Positions 44,255-53,092 are shown, counted from the first letter of the stretch. The stretch is DNA of 64,000 nt from Chloroflexota bacterium (GCA_016860845.1 BOKF01000001.1:124001-188000); one strand, 5' to 3'. Notes: generated by a model from the sequence alone, not told the origin. Made by a program: numbers and translations.

Positions 44255-45346
44255 ATGACAACTAGGGGGAGTGGTATTCTGCAACTGACCAAAAATGGGG
44301 GCGGCGCCCTGCTCAACCCGGCCAAATTGACCGAGCGGGTAGCCGTACCGGCCAGGCTTATCCGTGACTACCGGCTCCCTCAAGGGGCAACTGTCGCCGG
44401 CAGCAAAGAAGGCTCTCAACTGGCGACTGTCGAGACGGTGTGCGGGCTGTCGCCGGAGGCGTTCCAGCAGCGCCCGCCTTTTAAACACCTGGTCGCCATT
44501 GACCCGACGGAACGGTTTAACCTGGGTGTCACCGGCCAAACCAGCACGCGGCTGATTGATCTGATCGCTCCGATCGGAAAGGGAACCCGCGGCCTGATTG
44601 TCGCGCCCCCCAAGGCGGGCAAAACGACGCTACTGGAGCAGATTGCCCAGGCTATCCATACCGGCGATCCTGAAACCCGCCTCGTCATCCTGCTCATTGA
44701 CGAGCGGCCCGAAGAAGTGACCCACTTCCGCCGGACTATCGCCGGAGCCGAGGTCTTTGCCAGTTCCAGCGACCAGCCGCTCGCGGAGCATATTGAGCTG
44801 TCCGAGCTGATGCTGGCCCACATTCGCACCGAACTTGAGTGCGGCCAGCACGTGGTGGTCATGTTAGACAGCCTGACCCGTCTCGTCCGCGCCTTTAACC
44901 TCAGAGGATCCCAGGCCAACCGCAGCCGGACCCTCTCCGGCGGGGTGGAGGCCGAAGCGCTGCAAATTCCTCGCCGCTTCTTTGGCCTGGCCCGCAATAT
45001 CGAGCACGGTGGGTCGGTCACTATCCTGGCCACGGTTTTAGTTGACACCGGCTCGCGGATGGATCAGTTCATTTATGAGGAGTTCAAGGGAACAGGCAAC
45101 AGCGAGATCGTTCTCGATCGCTCCCTGGCTGAAGCCTATATCTTCCCGGCGCTCAATCTGCCGGCCAGCAGCACCCGCAAAGAGGATCGGCTGTACAGTC
45201 CCGCGGACAGCCTGCGGCTGACCCACCTGCGCCGGGAGTTAGTGGCTCGTTCCCCGCAGGAGGCTATGGCTTACCTGCTAAACTTGCTGGCCCGTTATCC
45301 GACCAATGAGGAACTGCTGCAAAGTATCCATCCGGAAAGCAGCTAA
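44255..45346 (+). CDS. rho: transcription termination factor Rho, short divergent form
   Basis: 363 residues versus ~420 usual. The RecA-like motor is intact: IDLIAPIGKGTRGLIVAPPK followed by AGKT (Walker A ~117-124), ILLIDERPEEVTHFRR, HVVVMLDSLTRLVRAFN (Walker B), SRTLSGGVEAEALQIP (Q/R loop region), RRFFGLARNIEHGGSVTILA, VDTGSRMDQFIYEEFKGTGN. The N-terminal helical domain is absent, and the RNA-binding cold-shock domain reads NGGGALLNP where canonical Rho has DGFGFLR, so both key Phe are missing. Hexameric RNA helicase function is expected, RNA choice likely altered; a second rho elsewhere is possible. A TATGAT/TATACT -10-like box lies near 44195-44205. Confidence 0.92.
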   Translation: MTTRGSGILQLTKNGGGALLNPAKLTERVAVPARLIRDYRLPQGATVAGSKEGSQLATVETVCGLSPEAFQQRPPFKHLVAIDPTERFNLGVTGQTSTRLIDLIAPIGKGTRGLIVAPPKAGKTTLLEQIAQAIHTGDPETRLVILLIDERPEEVTHFRRTIAGAEVFASSSDQPLAEHIELSELMLAHIRTELECGQHVVVMLDSLTRLVRAFNLRGSQANRSRTLSGGVEAEALQIPRRFFGLARNIEHGGSVTILATVLVDTGSRMDQFIYEEFKGTGNSEIVLDRSLAEAYIFPALNLPASSTRKEDRLYSPADSLRLTHLRRELVARSPQEAMAYLLNLLARYPTNEELLQSIHPESS

Positions 45347-45381
45347 ATATGCATCCTTAAAGACTGCCGCCGGCCCGGCGC

Positions 45382-46005
45382 TCAAGGAGAGAGCGGGACG
45401 AAACCAAGCAAACAGGCGAACTGACCGATTTCAAAAGAACAGGCGACCCGCTCGAAGCCGTGCCCCTGCAGCAGTTCCAGATGCCGGGGAATGCTTCGCC
45501 GCCCCGGCTGTTCGGAGTTATCCTGTCCCGGCGGCACGACGAAATCGGCATTGAGCAAGAGTCCACCCGGCACGAGCAGCCGCCGGGCCAGGCCATAAAT
45601 CCGGTCAATGTGCCTCTCATCTCCCAGGTCATGCAGGGCTTGGAGCGAGATAATGGCCTGAATTTCAGCGGACAGTTGGTCAAGCCAGGTCTCGCCGTTG
45701 AGATCCGCTTGAATGAGCCTGGCCCGCCGGCCAAAAGATGCCAGTTGATCCCGGGCGTGGGCCAGCAGCAGGCTCGATGAGTCGAGGCCGGTATAGCTCA
45801 TCTGCGGCAGGTTACGCAGTAATAACTCGGCCAGCAGGCCGGGGCCGGGAGCGAGTTCCACGACCTGTGGGGCCGGAAAGGGCAGCGCCTTGAGCTGGGC
45901 GATGATATGCTGCATCACCGGGATGCGCTCCGGATAGCGTGCCTGCAAACCGGCAGCCCACTCGGCCGCATCGGCCTGGGTGCGCAAATCACGAAAAGTG
46001 ATCAC
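45382..46005 (-). CDS. class I SAM-dependent methyltransferase
   Basis: 207 residues. GTG start at 46005 behind AGGAGG with a 5-base gap; the ATG at 46035 lacks a ribosome site. Motif I is QVVELAPGPGLLAELLL, motif II SYTGLDSSSLLLAHARDQL, then RLIQADLNG and LVPGGLLLNADFV. Substrate unknown. Convergent with rho; divergent from the Cys-rich membrane protein gene. Confidence 0.85.
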   Translation of the reverse strand: MITFRDLRTQADAAEWAAGLQARYPERIPVMQHIIAQLKALPFPAPQVVELAPGPGLLAELLLRNLPQMSYTGLDSSSLLLAHARDQLASFGRRARLIQADLNGETWLDQLSAEIQAIISLQALHDLGDERHIDRIYGLARRLLVPGGLLLNADFVVPPGQDNSEQPGRRSIPRHLELLQGHGFERVACSFEIGQFACLLGFVPLSP

Positions 46006-46123
46006 CTTAACCTCCTGAATTTGGTGGTACCTCAATAATTTCCCCTCGCTTGGATTATACCGAATGAAGTGTTGGCCGGATAGTTCTGCTGGTCACGAAC
46101 GATCAATACCACCCTCGTAAAAA

Positions 46124-46157
46124 TGACATTTGTCAGGGTAAAAAGGGACATCTGACA
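46124..46157. promoter_or_regulatory. operator-like site A: TGACATTTGTCA plus half-match
   Basis: Palindrome TGACATTTGTCA (46124-46135) with a second, degenerate copy GGACATCTGACA (46146-46157) 22 bases away, in the ~345-base space between divergent genes at 46005 and 46351. The same motif is paired at 52402-52433 and 59199-59233. Nothing else is recognised in this gap. Confidence 0.5.
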
Positions 46158-46350
46158 CTTCTACATTTCAAGCTAACGCGACAATAATAGATATAAAGGG
46201 TTAAAGTCCACCAAAGGCGGCGGATGAACCTCCCGAAGTTGCCTCTTAAACAGGTATCCTCTACCAAGCGATCTCTACTCCGGCCACCTGAGCGGTCCAA
46301 ACCCAGGATTTTGAAAGTTCAGCTCATAGGATAGGCAAGGAGATGCACCC

Positions 46351-46929
46351 ATGGAAACAGTAATTTATATTTTGGTTGGCCTGATTGTGCTCGGAGTGTT
46401 GTATTTTGCCTGGCGAATGGTGCTCAAACCCTATCGAAAATTCCGGGGTAAGATGCTGGTGACGTGTCCTGAAACGCATCAGCCGGCCGGGGTAGCCGTA
46501 GATGCCAAACATGTCGCCCTCACCGGCATCCAGGGGGAGCCGGATTTACGCTTAAAAGAATGCACCCGCTGGCCGGAGCGCCAAAATTGCGACCAGGCGT
46601 GTCTGGCTCAAATTGAATCGTCGCCGCAGAATTGTTTGGTGCGGACGATGTTGAGCGATTGGTACAAAGGCAGGTCTTGCGTTTTTTGTGGGAGGCCCTT
46701 CCCCCAGGTCGACTCTTATGATCACCGGGCTGTTTTTTGGTATGAACAAAAACCGGCCTTCGTCAATCCGGAGGGTCAGCTCGTCGAATGGCATGAGGTG
46801 CCCGTGGAAACGCTGCCCCAGGTGCTGGCTACCCACCAGCCGGTTTGCTGGAACTGCCTGATTGCGATGACGTTTCGGCGTCAACACCCGGAGTTAGTTC
46901 TGGACCGCCCCGGAAAGCGAAGTCATTAG
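46351..46929 (+). CDS. Cys-rich membrane-anchored protein
   Basis: 192 residues. One N-terminal helix (VIYILVGLIVLGVLYFAWRM) followed by a basic stretch, then a Cys-rich domain: CPETHQPA, CTRWPERQNCDQACL, NCLVRTMLSDWYKGRSC and CVFCGRPFP, ending with CWNCLIAMTFRRQHPEL. The CxxC pairs suggest a zinc ribbon or iron-sulfur site on the cytoplasmic or outer face. I recognise no named family. GGAGATGCACCC precedes the ATG. The TAG stop lies in the first bases of MITE-like copy 2. Confidence 0.75.
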   Translation: METVIYILVGLIVLGVLYFAWRMVLKPYRKFRGKMLVTCPETHQPAGVAVDAKHVALTGIQGEPDLRLKECTRWPERQNCDQACLAQIESSPQNCLVRTMLSDWYKGRSCVFCGRPFPQVDSYDHRAVFWYEQKPAFVNPEGQLVEWHEVPVETLPQVLATHQPVCWNCLIAMTFRRQHPELVLDRPGKRSH

Positions 46930-47074
46930 GCAACTCCAAGAAAATAATTATCCAAAGTCCGTGATACGTAATGCGTGATGCGTGATGGTATCCAGGCAAG
47001 ATTTCTTACGCATCACGTATCACGCATCACGCCGGTGAGAACAATTGGATGATTTAAATCTTGGAACTGCCTTA
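46926..47074. mobile_element. MITE-like element, copy 2 (149 bp)
   Basis: Same length as the element at 41332-41480, differing at two positions (CACGTATCACGCATCACG here, CACGTAGCACGCATCAAG there). TA flanks both ends. The left TAG provides the stop codon of the Cys-rich protein gene (46927-46929). Confidence 0.75.
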
Positions 47075-47104
47075 GACTTGTTCCCCAACAAACAAACCGC
47101 ACTG

Positions 47105-47149
47105 AGAAACTCGGTTTATCTGAATGACAAAACCGGGTTTCTTTTTTTT
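47105..47149 (+). terminator. intrinsic terminator-like hairpin
   Basis: AGAAACTCGGTTT pairs with AAACCGGGTTTCT, followed by an eight-T run. It is downstream of the Cys-rich protein gene and the MITE-like element, so it could end their transcript. Confidence 0.7.
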
Positions 47150-47187
47150 CTTGGGGAGAACTTTCGGGGTCTGTCCAGATTTTAGGC

Positions 47188-47220
47188 AGACCGCAGAGGT
47201 TTCAAAAACCTCTGCGGTCT
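47188..47220. repeat. palindrome AGACCGCAGAGG
   Basis: AGACCGCAGAGG pairs with CCTCTGCGGTCT around TTTCAAAAA, the same design as 38507-38539. The flanking CTGTCCAGATTTTAGG and TGGGACGCATCC segments resemble sequence near 19207-19325. Confidence 0.65.
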
Positions 47221-47258
47221 TTCCAAAAAATGGGACGCATCCAATTTTTGGGGGCCGA

Positions 47259-47287
47259 TTGAAAGCCGGGGGGAGTTATGATACAAT
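47259..47287 (+). promoter_or_regulatory. sigma-70-type promoter of the MBL gene
   Basis: TTGAAA, 17-base spacer, TACAAT, 34 bases upstream of the MBL-fold hydrolase ATG. Confidence 0.6.
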
Positions 47288-47321
47288 GAGGCAAACGTAA
47301 AAGACCCCGGTCGTTAAACCT

Positions 47322-48017
47322 ATGCAGCTTCTTCCAAATATTTACCTCCTCGATGGATTTGCCTACACCCAACACGCCAATTTCTACCTGCTTCACAGTG
47401 AGCAGGGCAAGGTGATCGTTGATGCCGGTACGGTCGGCGCCGACCTGGAACGGGCGGAACAGCATCTCGGCCGCTGGGGTATTTCCCTGGAGAAGGTGGA
47501 TTACCTGCTCCTGACCCACAGTCACTATGATCATGTGGGCAATGCGGCTGCTTTACGGGAACGAGGCGCCACCGTCATCGCCGGGCCAGGGGACGCCGAG
47601 GGTATTGCCCTGGCGGACTGGCGGACGGCCCCTTACGCGGCCGGTTTTCGGACGCCGGCCTGCCCGGTTGATCGGGTGGTTCACGACGGCGACGTGATTG
47701 ACGCCTGCGGCTTCCGGTTCGAGGTCATTCACGCCCCCGGCCACACCGACGGCTCGGTCATTTACCAGCTCCGCCATGCCGGGCGGATTATCTGGTTTGT
47801 GGGCGATGTCTTGATGATTAACAATACCCACTTTGAGCCGGAGTTGGGCTGGCAGGGCGGCGAGGATTTTGACAAAGCGACCTATCTCCAGAGTTTGCGA
47901 CGGCTGGCCGAACTGCCGGTTGACTGCATTCTGGCCGGTCATTATTTCCCTTATTTGAGCCAGGGCCAGCGCTTGGTTGGCCGGGCGTATGTCAAGGCAC
48001 TGGTGGAGTGGCGTTAA
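47322..48017 (+). CDS. MBL-fold metallo-hydrolase
   Basis: 231 residues. Metallo-beta-lactamase fold with HSHYDHVG (HxHxDH metal motif), GHTDGSV, the FVGDVLM Asp and the distal LAGHYFP His, giving a two-metal site. Glyoxalase-II-like or general thioester/phosphoester hydrolase; cytoplasmic. Weak ribosome site. Convergent with the propeller protein gene. Confidence 0.9.
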   Translation: MQLLPNIYLLDGFAYTQHANFYLLHSEQGKVIVDAGTVGADLERAEQHLGRWGISLEKVDYLLLTHSHYDHVGNAAALRERGATVIAGPGDAEGIALADWRTAPYAAGFRTPACPVDRVVHDGDVIDACGFRFEVIHAPGHTDGSVIYQLRHAGRIIWFVGDVLMINNTHFEPELGWQGGEDFDKATYLQSLRRLAELPVDCILAGHYFPYLSQGQRLVGRAYVKALVEWR

Positions 48018-48108
48018 GCCGGAGTTGAGCAGAGGCGGTGGTGCAAGAGACCGACGGGGTTTGACGGCCAGCCGTATAAACGCCGTATAGACCACCTCTC
48101 CAAGGTAG

Positions 48109-50889
48109 TTACGGCTGCAGCCGGCTGATCCCGTGGGTGGTGCCGGCCCAAACGGAGCCATCCGGGCCGATGGCAATGGCCCAGATCCCCGCATCAACCA
48201 GACCATCGGCCACCGTATAAGTATGCCAGGCGCCGTTGTCCAGCCAGGCCAGGCCGCGATCCGTCACTCCAACCCAGGGCTGGCCGGATGGGTCAAGGGC
48301 GACGGCATAGATCGTATTGCCGGGCAGGCCGTCGGCCTGGGTATAGGCTGTCCACTGCCGCCCGTCAAAGCGGCTTAGTCCGGATTGGGTCGCAAACCAG
48401 ACCGGTCCCGCCGGGTCAACGGCAATGTCAAGCGCGCCCGTATCAACCGGACCGTCGGCCCGGCGATAATGCTGCCACTGCCGGCCGTCAAAGCGATCCA
48501 GTTGGCCGCGCCACGTACCCACCCAAACCGAACCATCGGCGGCAACGGCGATCGAGCGGGTCTCGTTGCTGCTCAACCCGTTGGCCGTGGTGTAGGTGGT
48601 CCAGGTCTGGCCGTCAAACATGCTCACCCCAAACATCAACGTGGCCGCCCAAACCCGGCCAGACGGGTCAACGGCCACATCCTTCACATTGTCAGCCACC
48701 AGGCCGTCAGCCTCCGTGTAGCTGACCCACTGCTGACCGGTGTAATGGCTCAGCCCGCCGCTGGTGGCCAACCACACGCCGCCGGCCGGGTCAAAAGCGA
48801 TGGCGTGGACCTCGTTGCCGGCCAGGCCATCGGCCGTGGTAAAACTGCGCCAGACTGTCCCATCAAACACACTCGCACCGCGCAGCGTGCCGGCCCAAAC
48901 CTGGCCGGCCGGGTCAATGGCCAGGTCATAAACCAGGTCGTCAGCCAGTCCATCTGCGGCGGTATAGGTGGTAAAGGTACCAGGCCCGGCGGCATTGTCT
49001 GCATTGTCCGGCCCAGAGGCCAGCGGCTGGCCCAGGATGCTGAGGCCATGCTCGGTGCCCAGCCAGGCCCGGCCGGCCGGATCAAAAGCGATTGCAGTCA
49101 CCTGATTATCGGCCAGGCCGTCGGCGACGGTGTAGGTGGTAAAGCTTGTCCCATCAAACACGCTGACCCCCCCGGCCGTGCCAATCCAAAGCTGGCCTGT
49201 GACGTCAACGGCCAGGGTGTTAACCTGGCTGTCGGCCAGGCCATCAGCCGGGCTGTAGGTGTGCCAGGCGGTTCCATCCCATACGCTCAGGCCATTACTG
49301 CTGATGCCGCCCATCTGCGGCGGGCGGCCGCTGCCGGCCCAGACCCGGCCAGCCTGATCCACCGTCAGGGCATTGATGTAATAACCGGCCAGACCGTCGG
49401 CAGGGGTGTAAGTGGTCCAGGCCGAGCCATCAAACATGCTTAAGCCCTGGGGCGTACCCAGCCAGGCTCGCCCCTGCTGGTCTACGGCTGCGGCCAGGAT
49501 CGTATTCTGAGGCAGGCCGTTGCCGGTGGTATAATTGACCCACTGCTGGCCGTCAAAGTAAGCGGCGCCGTCATTCGTGCCGGCCCAGAGGCCCCCCGCC
49601 GGGCCGGCAGCCAGGGCCAGCACATTGTCATCCAGGAAACCGGTCTCGCGAGTATAGGTGGTCCACTGGCTGCCGTCAAACCGGCTCAGCCCGCCCAGGT
49701 CGCTGCCGATCCAAAGTTGTCCGGCTGGGTCGGTGATGATCGCCGAAATATAATTGGCAAGGGAGGGGCCATCGGCGGAGGTGAAGGGAGTCCACTGCTG
49801 GTTTTCCAGGCGGGCCAGGCGGGCCGGGCCGGCGCCCACCCAGGTCTCCCCGGCCGGGCCGATAGCTAAGGCGGTAATGTCATTGTGGGGCAGACCATCG
49901 GTGGTGAGATAAGCCGTCCACTGCTGGCCGTTGAGCCGGTGCATGCCGCGCCGGGTCCCCACCCACACCTGCCCCGCCGGGTCGGAAATCAAAGCGGTCA
50001 CGTCGTCCAGGGCAGCGTCGTTTTCCAGCCCGGCCACATCCATCGTCACCGGCAGCCAGTCCCGGCCATCAAAACGCTCCAGGCCACCCTCGCTCCCAAC
50101 CCAGACCTGGTTGGCAGTAAGGGCTACCGTCTGGTAGCCGCAGCCGGATTTTTGTCCAAGCCACTCTTGCCCGTTAAACATACTAACGCCGCCGCCACAG
50201 TGAGGCCAGGTTGAGCGGTTAAAGACGACCCAGACCGAGCCGGCCGGATCAATGGCGATATCGGCTACAGCGCTGCTATAGCCATAACCCTCGGGCTGGT
50301 AAGGAGTCCAGGTTTGCCCGTCAAAGCGGCTCAAGCCTATGGGGGTGCCCAGCCAGGCGGTCCCGGCCGGGTCAAAAGCAATGGCCTGAACCTGGTTATC
50401 AATCAGGCCGTTGTCAGCCGTGTAAGTCAGCCACTGCTGGCCGTCAAACACACTGACCCCGCCGCCGGTTCCCACCCACAGGCGGCCGCCTGGGTCCAGG
50501 GCCAGGGCGTACACCTGGTTATCGGCCAGGCCCTCCTGGCGAGTGAAGGTGGTCCAGGTCTGGCCGTCGAACCGGCTTAGCCCGTAGGGAGTGCCGGCCC
50601 AGACCAAGCCAGCCGGGTCAACCACCACGGCCCGGACCTCATTGCCGGCCAGGCCATCTACTGTCGTGTATTTGATATAGCCGCTCCCGGCCCGGTCCCA
50701 GCGGACCAGTCCCCCACTGGTGCCGGCCCACAGCGCCTGCGGGGAGAGGGCCAGGCTGATAATTTCGTTGCCATTGGTGTAAACCTGCCAGGTTGATTCC
50801 GGCGGCGAGGGGGTTTGAGCGACAGCCAAACTGGCCGGCCAATTCGCCAGGAGTAGGAGCAAGCAAAAGAACCAGATAAAATGTCTCAT
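48109..50889 (-). CDS. secreted two-component-regulator-type propeller protein
   Basis: 926 residues. Signal peptide (FIWFFCLLLLLANWPASLAV, cut near VAQT). The rest is about twenty tandem ~42-residue Reg_prop-type repeats (GVWAGTNDGAAYFDGQQWVN, DGLADNQV and similar), each a beta-propeller blade element, so probably three seven-blade propellers. In Bacteroides hybrid sensors such propellers sit in front of a kinase; here there is no transmembrane or kinase part, so the protein is exported and probably a ligand- or surface-binding module. The DNA encodes visibly repeated ~126-base units. Monocistronic. Confidence 0.85.
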   Translation of the reverse strand: MRHFIWFFCLLLLLANWPASLAVAQTPSPPESTWQVYTNGNEIISLALSPQALWAGTSGGLVRWDRAGSGYIKYTTVDGLAGNEVRAVVVDPAGLVWAGTPYGLSRFDGQTWTTFTRQEGLADNQVYALALDPGGRLWVGTGGGVSVFDGQQWLTYTADNGLIDNQVQAIAFDPAGTAWLGTPIGLSRFDGQTWTPYQPEGYGYSSAVADIAIDPAGSVWVVFNRSTWPHCGGGVSMFNGQEWLGQKSGCGYQTVALTANQVWVGSEGGLERFDGRDWLPVTMDVAGLENDAALDDVTALISDPAGQVWVGTRRGMHRLNGQQWTAYLTTDGLPHNDITALAIGPAGETWVGAGPARLARLENQQWTPFTSADGPSLANYISAIITDPAGQLWIGSDLGGLSRFDGSQWTTYTRETGFLDDNVLALAAGPAGGLWAGTNDGAAYFDGQQWVNYTTGNGLPQNTILAAAVDQQGRAWLGTPQGLSMFDGSAWTTYTPADGLAGYYINALTVDQAGRVWAGSGRPPQMGGISSNGLSVWDGTAWHTYSPADGLADSQVNTLAVDVTGQLWIGTAGGVSVFDGTSFTTYTVADGLADNQVTAIAFDPAGRAWLGTEHGLSILGQPLASGPDNADNAAGPGTFTTYTAADGLADDLVYDLAIDPAGQVWAGTLRGASVFDGTVWRSFTTADGLAGNEVHAIAFDPAGGVWLATSGGLSHYTGQQWVSYTEADGLVADNVKDVAVDPSGRVWAATLMFGVSMFDGQTWTTYTTANGLSSNETRSIAVAADGSVWVGTWRGQLDRFDGRQWQHYRRADGPVDTGALDIAVDPAGPVWFATQSGLSRFDGRQWTAYTQADGLPGNTIYAVALDPSGQPWVGVTDRGLAWLDNGAWHTYTVADGLVDAGIWAIAIGPDGSVWAGTTHGISRLQP

Positions 50890-51036
50890 CTATGAATTCA
50901 TACCAACAATATTGTTTATAGCGACATTTTACCGGATGATTGTCTTTTTAACGTTACGATGAACGTTACCAACTCGACCCCGTTATATCTTATGAGCAAA
51001 TGTGATTAGCCTGAGTTCGGAATTAGCCCCGAAAAT

Positions 51037-51170
51037 CACCCCCTTCGACAAGCTCAGGGCGCAGCTTCGATATGGGCTTAACGCCCGCTTCGCGTCAGGA
51101 TGATTTTCAGGGCATTATCGCATCCTGAGTAGCCATGAGCGAAGCGAAGGGTGTATCGAAGGATGCGATT
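51037..51170. repeat. large palindromic repeat, CCTTCGACAAGCTCAGG family
   Basis: CCCTTCGACAAGCTCAGGGC on the left and CATCCTGAGTAGCC, GCGAAGGGTGTATCGAAGG on the right, with an inner GGGCTTAACGCCC. The second copy of the 17766 element; it occupies most of the 305-base gene-free gap 50890-51194, where nothing else is seen. Confidence 0.7.
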
Positions 51171-51194
51171 ACAAAAACTCCGAATCCAGGTTGA

Positions 51195-52322
51195 TTAAGC
51201 AAAGGCCCGTTGGAGGAGGGGCGCTTTGGTCAGAATCAGCGCACTGACTGCCCAGGATAGGAGCAACCCTAAGATGATAACCAGCGGCGCTTTGAGCAAG
51301 AGCGGCAGCGAAATGGGCACAAACAAATAGGCCAACGGGTACAAAATCAAGGGATGAATGAAGTAAATCCCATAGGAACTGAGCGCCAGGCTGCTCCAGA
51401 AGGGGCTGGCCTGGTTGACTTTTTGCTGAAAGAGGGCCGCCAGGGCCAGGAAGGCCGACAGGCAGAAGGCGTTAAAGAGAACGGCATAGCCTGCCTGGAT
51501 GAGAAGCGCCGGTTGGGGGACAGCCGGCATCACAAACAGGCGATATCCCAGGTATAACAGCCCCGACAGGATGGCTATCGCCGCCCACGGCGCCAGGCGG
51601 GGCCGGTAGCCTTCTTTGATAAACCAGCCGTGCAGATGAGCGTAGAGGCCCAGGCCAAAGTAGCCAATGTACAGCGGGACCCGCAGCGGCTGAAATACAA
51701 GGATATACCAGTCACGAAACCAGGTGTCAGCTTCGGGAAAGATCTGGTTCATCACGAGCATCGCCACGGTCATCACAGCCCAAAAGCCGGTAAACAGTTT
51801 CCACGAAGGCGGCGCCAGGTGTCGTTTGCTTGACCGCAGCCGCTCACTGAGTGTGTACACCAGGCTTAGCACCAAAAAGAACAGAAAGAGCACCCCCAGA
51901 AACCAATAAACAGACTGCTGATAGCCTTCGCCCCAAAACTCGGTGGCCCAAAATTGGAGAAATGTGATCGGGACCGCCCGGGTGTAGTAAATCAGATAGG
52001 CCGTGGGTGGGGCCAGAAACAAAGCTCCCACCAGCCACGGTATGCCCACGCGGACGGATTTGTCTTTGATGAACTCCCTGGGGCCGCGCTTGCTCAGGGA
52101 GGGTAAGGCGAAATAACCGGCAATGAAAAACATGATCAGCATAATCGGGATATCAATAAGCAGAACCAAAAGCGTAAAAAAGAGGCTGTTCTGGGGGTCA
52201 AGCACGTACCACCAGGAGGGCGCGTAAGCCATATAGGTCATCGAGCCGTGCAGGACCACGACCAGCAGAATGACAAAAGCTCGCAGGTTATCCAGGAAGT
52301 AAATGCGGCTGGGTGAGTTCAT
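51195..52322 (-). CDS. acyltransferase family membrane protein (OpgC/Acyltransferase_3-like)
   Basis: 375 residues. AAGGAG precedes ATG 52322; an ATG at 52340 lacks one. About ten membrane helices; the catalytic-type N-terminal segment YFLDNLRAFVILLVVVLHGS carries the His expected in this family, and later helices include FFIAGYFALPSL and YWFLGVLFLFFLVLSLVY. These proteins transfer acyl groups from coenzyme A or lipids to sugars of the envelope. Substrate unknown. Divergent from the 52550 gene. Confidence 0.87.
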   Translation of the reverse strand: MNSPSRIYFLDNLRAFVILLVVVLHGSMTYMAYAPSWWYVLDPQNSLFFTLLVLLIDIPIMLIMFFIAGYFALPSLSKRGPREFIKDKSVRVGIPWLVGALFLAPPTAYLIYYTRAVPITFLQFWATEFWGEGYQQSVYWFLGVLFLFFLVLSLVYTLSERLRSSKRHLAPPSWKLFTGFWAVMTVAMLVMNQIFPEADTWFRDWYILVFQPLRVPLYIGYFGLGLYAHLHGWFIKEGYRPRLAPWAAIAILSGLLYLGYRLFVMPAVPQPALLIQAGYAVLFNAFCLSAFLALAALFQQKVNQASPFWSSLALSSYGIYFIHPLILYPLAYLFVPISLPLLLKAPLVIILGLLLSWAVSALILTKAPLLQRAFA

Positions 52323-52401
52323 AGTTTTCTCCTTTGACAATGATGATCGGTATACTCTGAAAGCTCAACGCATTATATACCTGGCTGCCGCTAAAAGCTA
52401 G

Positions 52402-52433
52402 TGAAAAATATCACTAAATGATGACATTTGTCA
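52402..52433. promoter_or_regulatory. operator-like site B: TGACATTTGTCA plus half-match
   Basis: TGACATTTGTCA (52422-52433) with a weaker TGAAAAATATCA (52402-52413) 20 bases away, between the divergent acyltransferase and 101-residue protein genes. The sequence after it, CACTGGTTTCCGGGT, resembles that after site C. Confidence 0.5.
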
Positions 52434-52549
52434 CTGGTTTCCGGGTAAAAGCTCACTTGCGTGGACTGGCCTGACCAGCCTACCATGAAGGGTGCAGTTG
52501 AATTGTAAGCTGTTGGTGCTGAAACCTATGATGGTTAGTAGATAAGCCG

Positions 52550-52855
52550 ATGAAGATTTTGGCCCTGGAGCAAGAAAATCCCGGTGGGACTGCCGAGGCA
52601 TTTAGGCCCCACCTGAAAGCAGAAGCGGCCCAGGTATGGGAGCTTTATCAGGCCGGTATTGTGCGGGAGATATACTTCCGCCAGGATCGCCCCGAGGCTG
52701 TCCTGGTGCTCGAATGTAAAGATATTGAAGAGGCTAACAAGATCCTCGGCGCTCTGCCCCTCGTTCAGGCAGGACTGATCGTCTTTGACCTCATCCCCCT
52801 GGTTCCTTACCCCGGTTTTGCCCGGCTCTTCGCCAGAGACAGCACACAAGATTGA
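52550..52855 (+). CDS. muconolactone-isomerase/YciI-like small protein
   Basis: 101 residues. A dimeric alpha/beta-barrel pattern: MKILALEQ strand, QVWELYQAGIVREIYFRQDR, LVLECKDIEEANKILGALP, GLIVFDLIPLVPY. Resembles the muconolactone-delta-isomerase-like and YCII superfamilies. Possibly an enzyme of small aromatic or dimeric ligand chemistry; function not assignable. It is 38 bases ahead of the 60-residue Cys protein gene, so these two may be cotranscribed. Confidence 0.6.
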   Translation: MKILALEQENPGGTAEAFRPHLKAEAAQVWELYQAGIVREIYFRQDRPEAVLVLECKDIEEANKILGALPLVQAGLIVFDLIPLVPYPGFARLFARDSTQD

Positions 52856-52893
52856 TGCATGTAACCAATATCCCATCAAAAGGAGAATGAACG

Positions 52894-53076
52894 ATGCAAA
52901 CGAAAGAGAAATTAGCAGCGGAGAAAGTGTATCCCTGCGAAACCTGTACGATGCGGATAAAAGCAGAGGCGAATCCAAAATCGCTTTGGTCACGCTTGTG
53001 GCGCTGGCATACCACCTGGTGCCCGGGCTGGAAAGCTTATCAGGCCCATCTGGCGCAGCAGAAGCAGGCTCATTAA
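52894..53076 (+). CDS. small Cys/Trp-rich protein
   Basis: 60 residues. AGGAG lies 8 bases upstream of ATG 52894. Contains CETCTMR and WHTTWCPGWKAY with three cysteines, suggesting metal or thiol chemistry. No family recognised. Operon-like with the preceding gene. Confidence 0.5.
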   Translation: MQTKEKLAAEKVYPCETCTMRIKAEANPKSLWSRLWRWHTTWCPGWKAYQAHLAQQKQAH

Positions 53077-53092
53077 ACTGACAATCCTCCAG

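Noticed and set aside
46036..46350. tRNA or small RNA gene in the intergenic gap
   Set aside because: No cloverleaf arms or T-loop GTTCRANNC consensus could be built, and no terminator follows.
48385..49443. Plus-strand frame of 352 codons opposite the propeller protein
   Set aside because: The repeats create long antisense frames; the composition is Gly/Arg/Pro-rich and it lacks a ribosome site.
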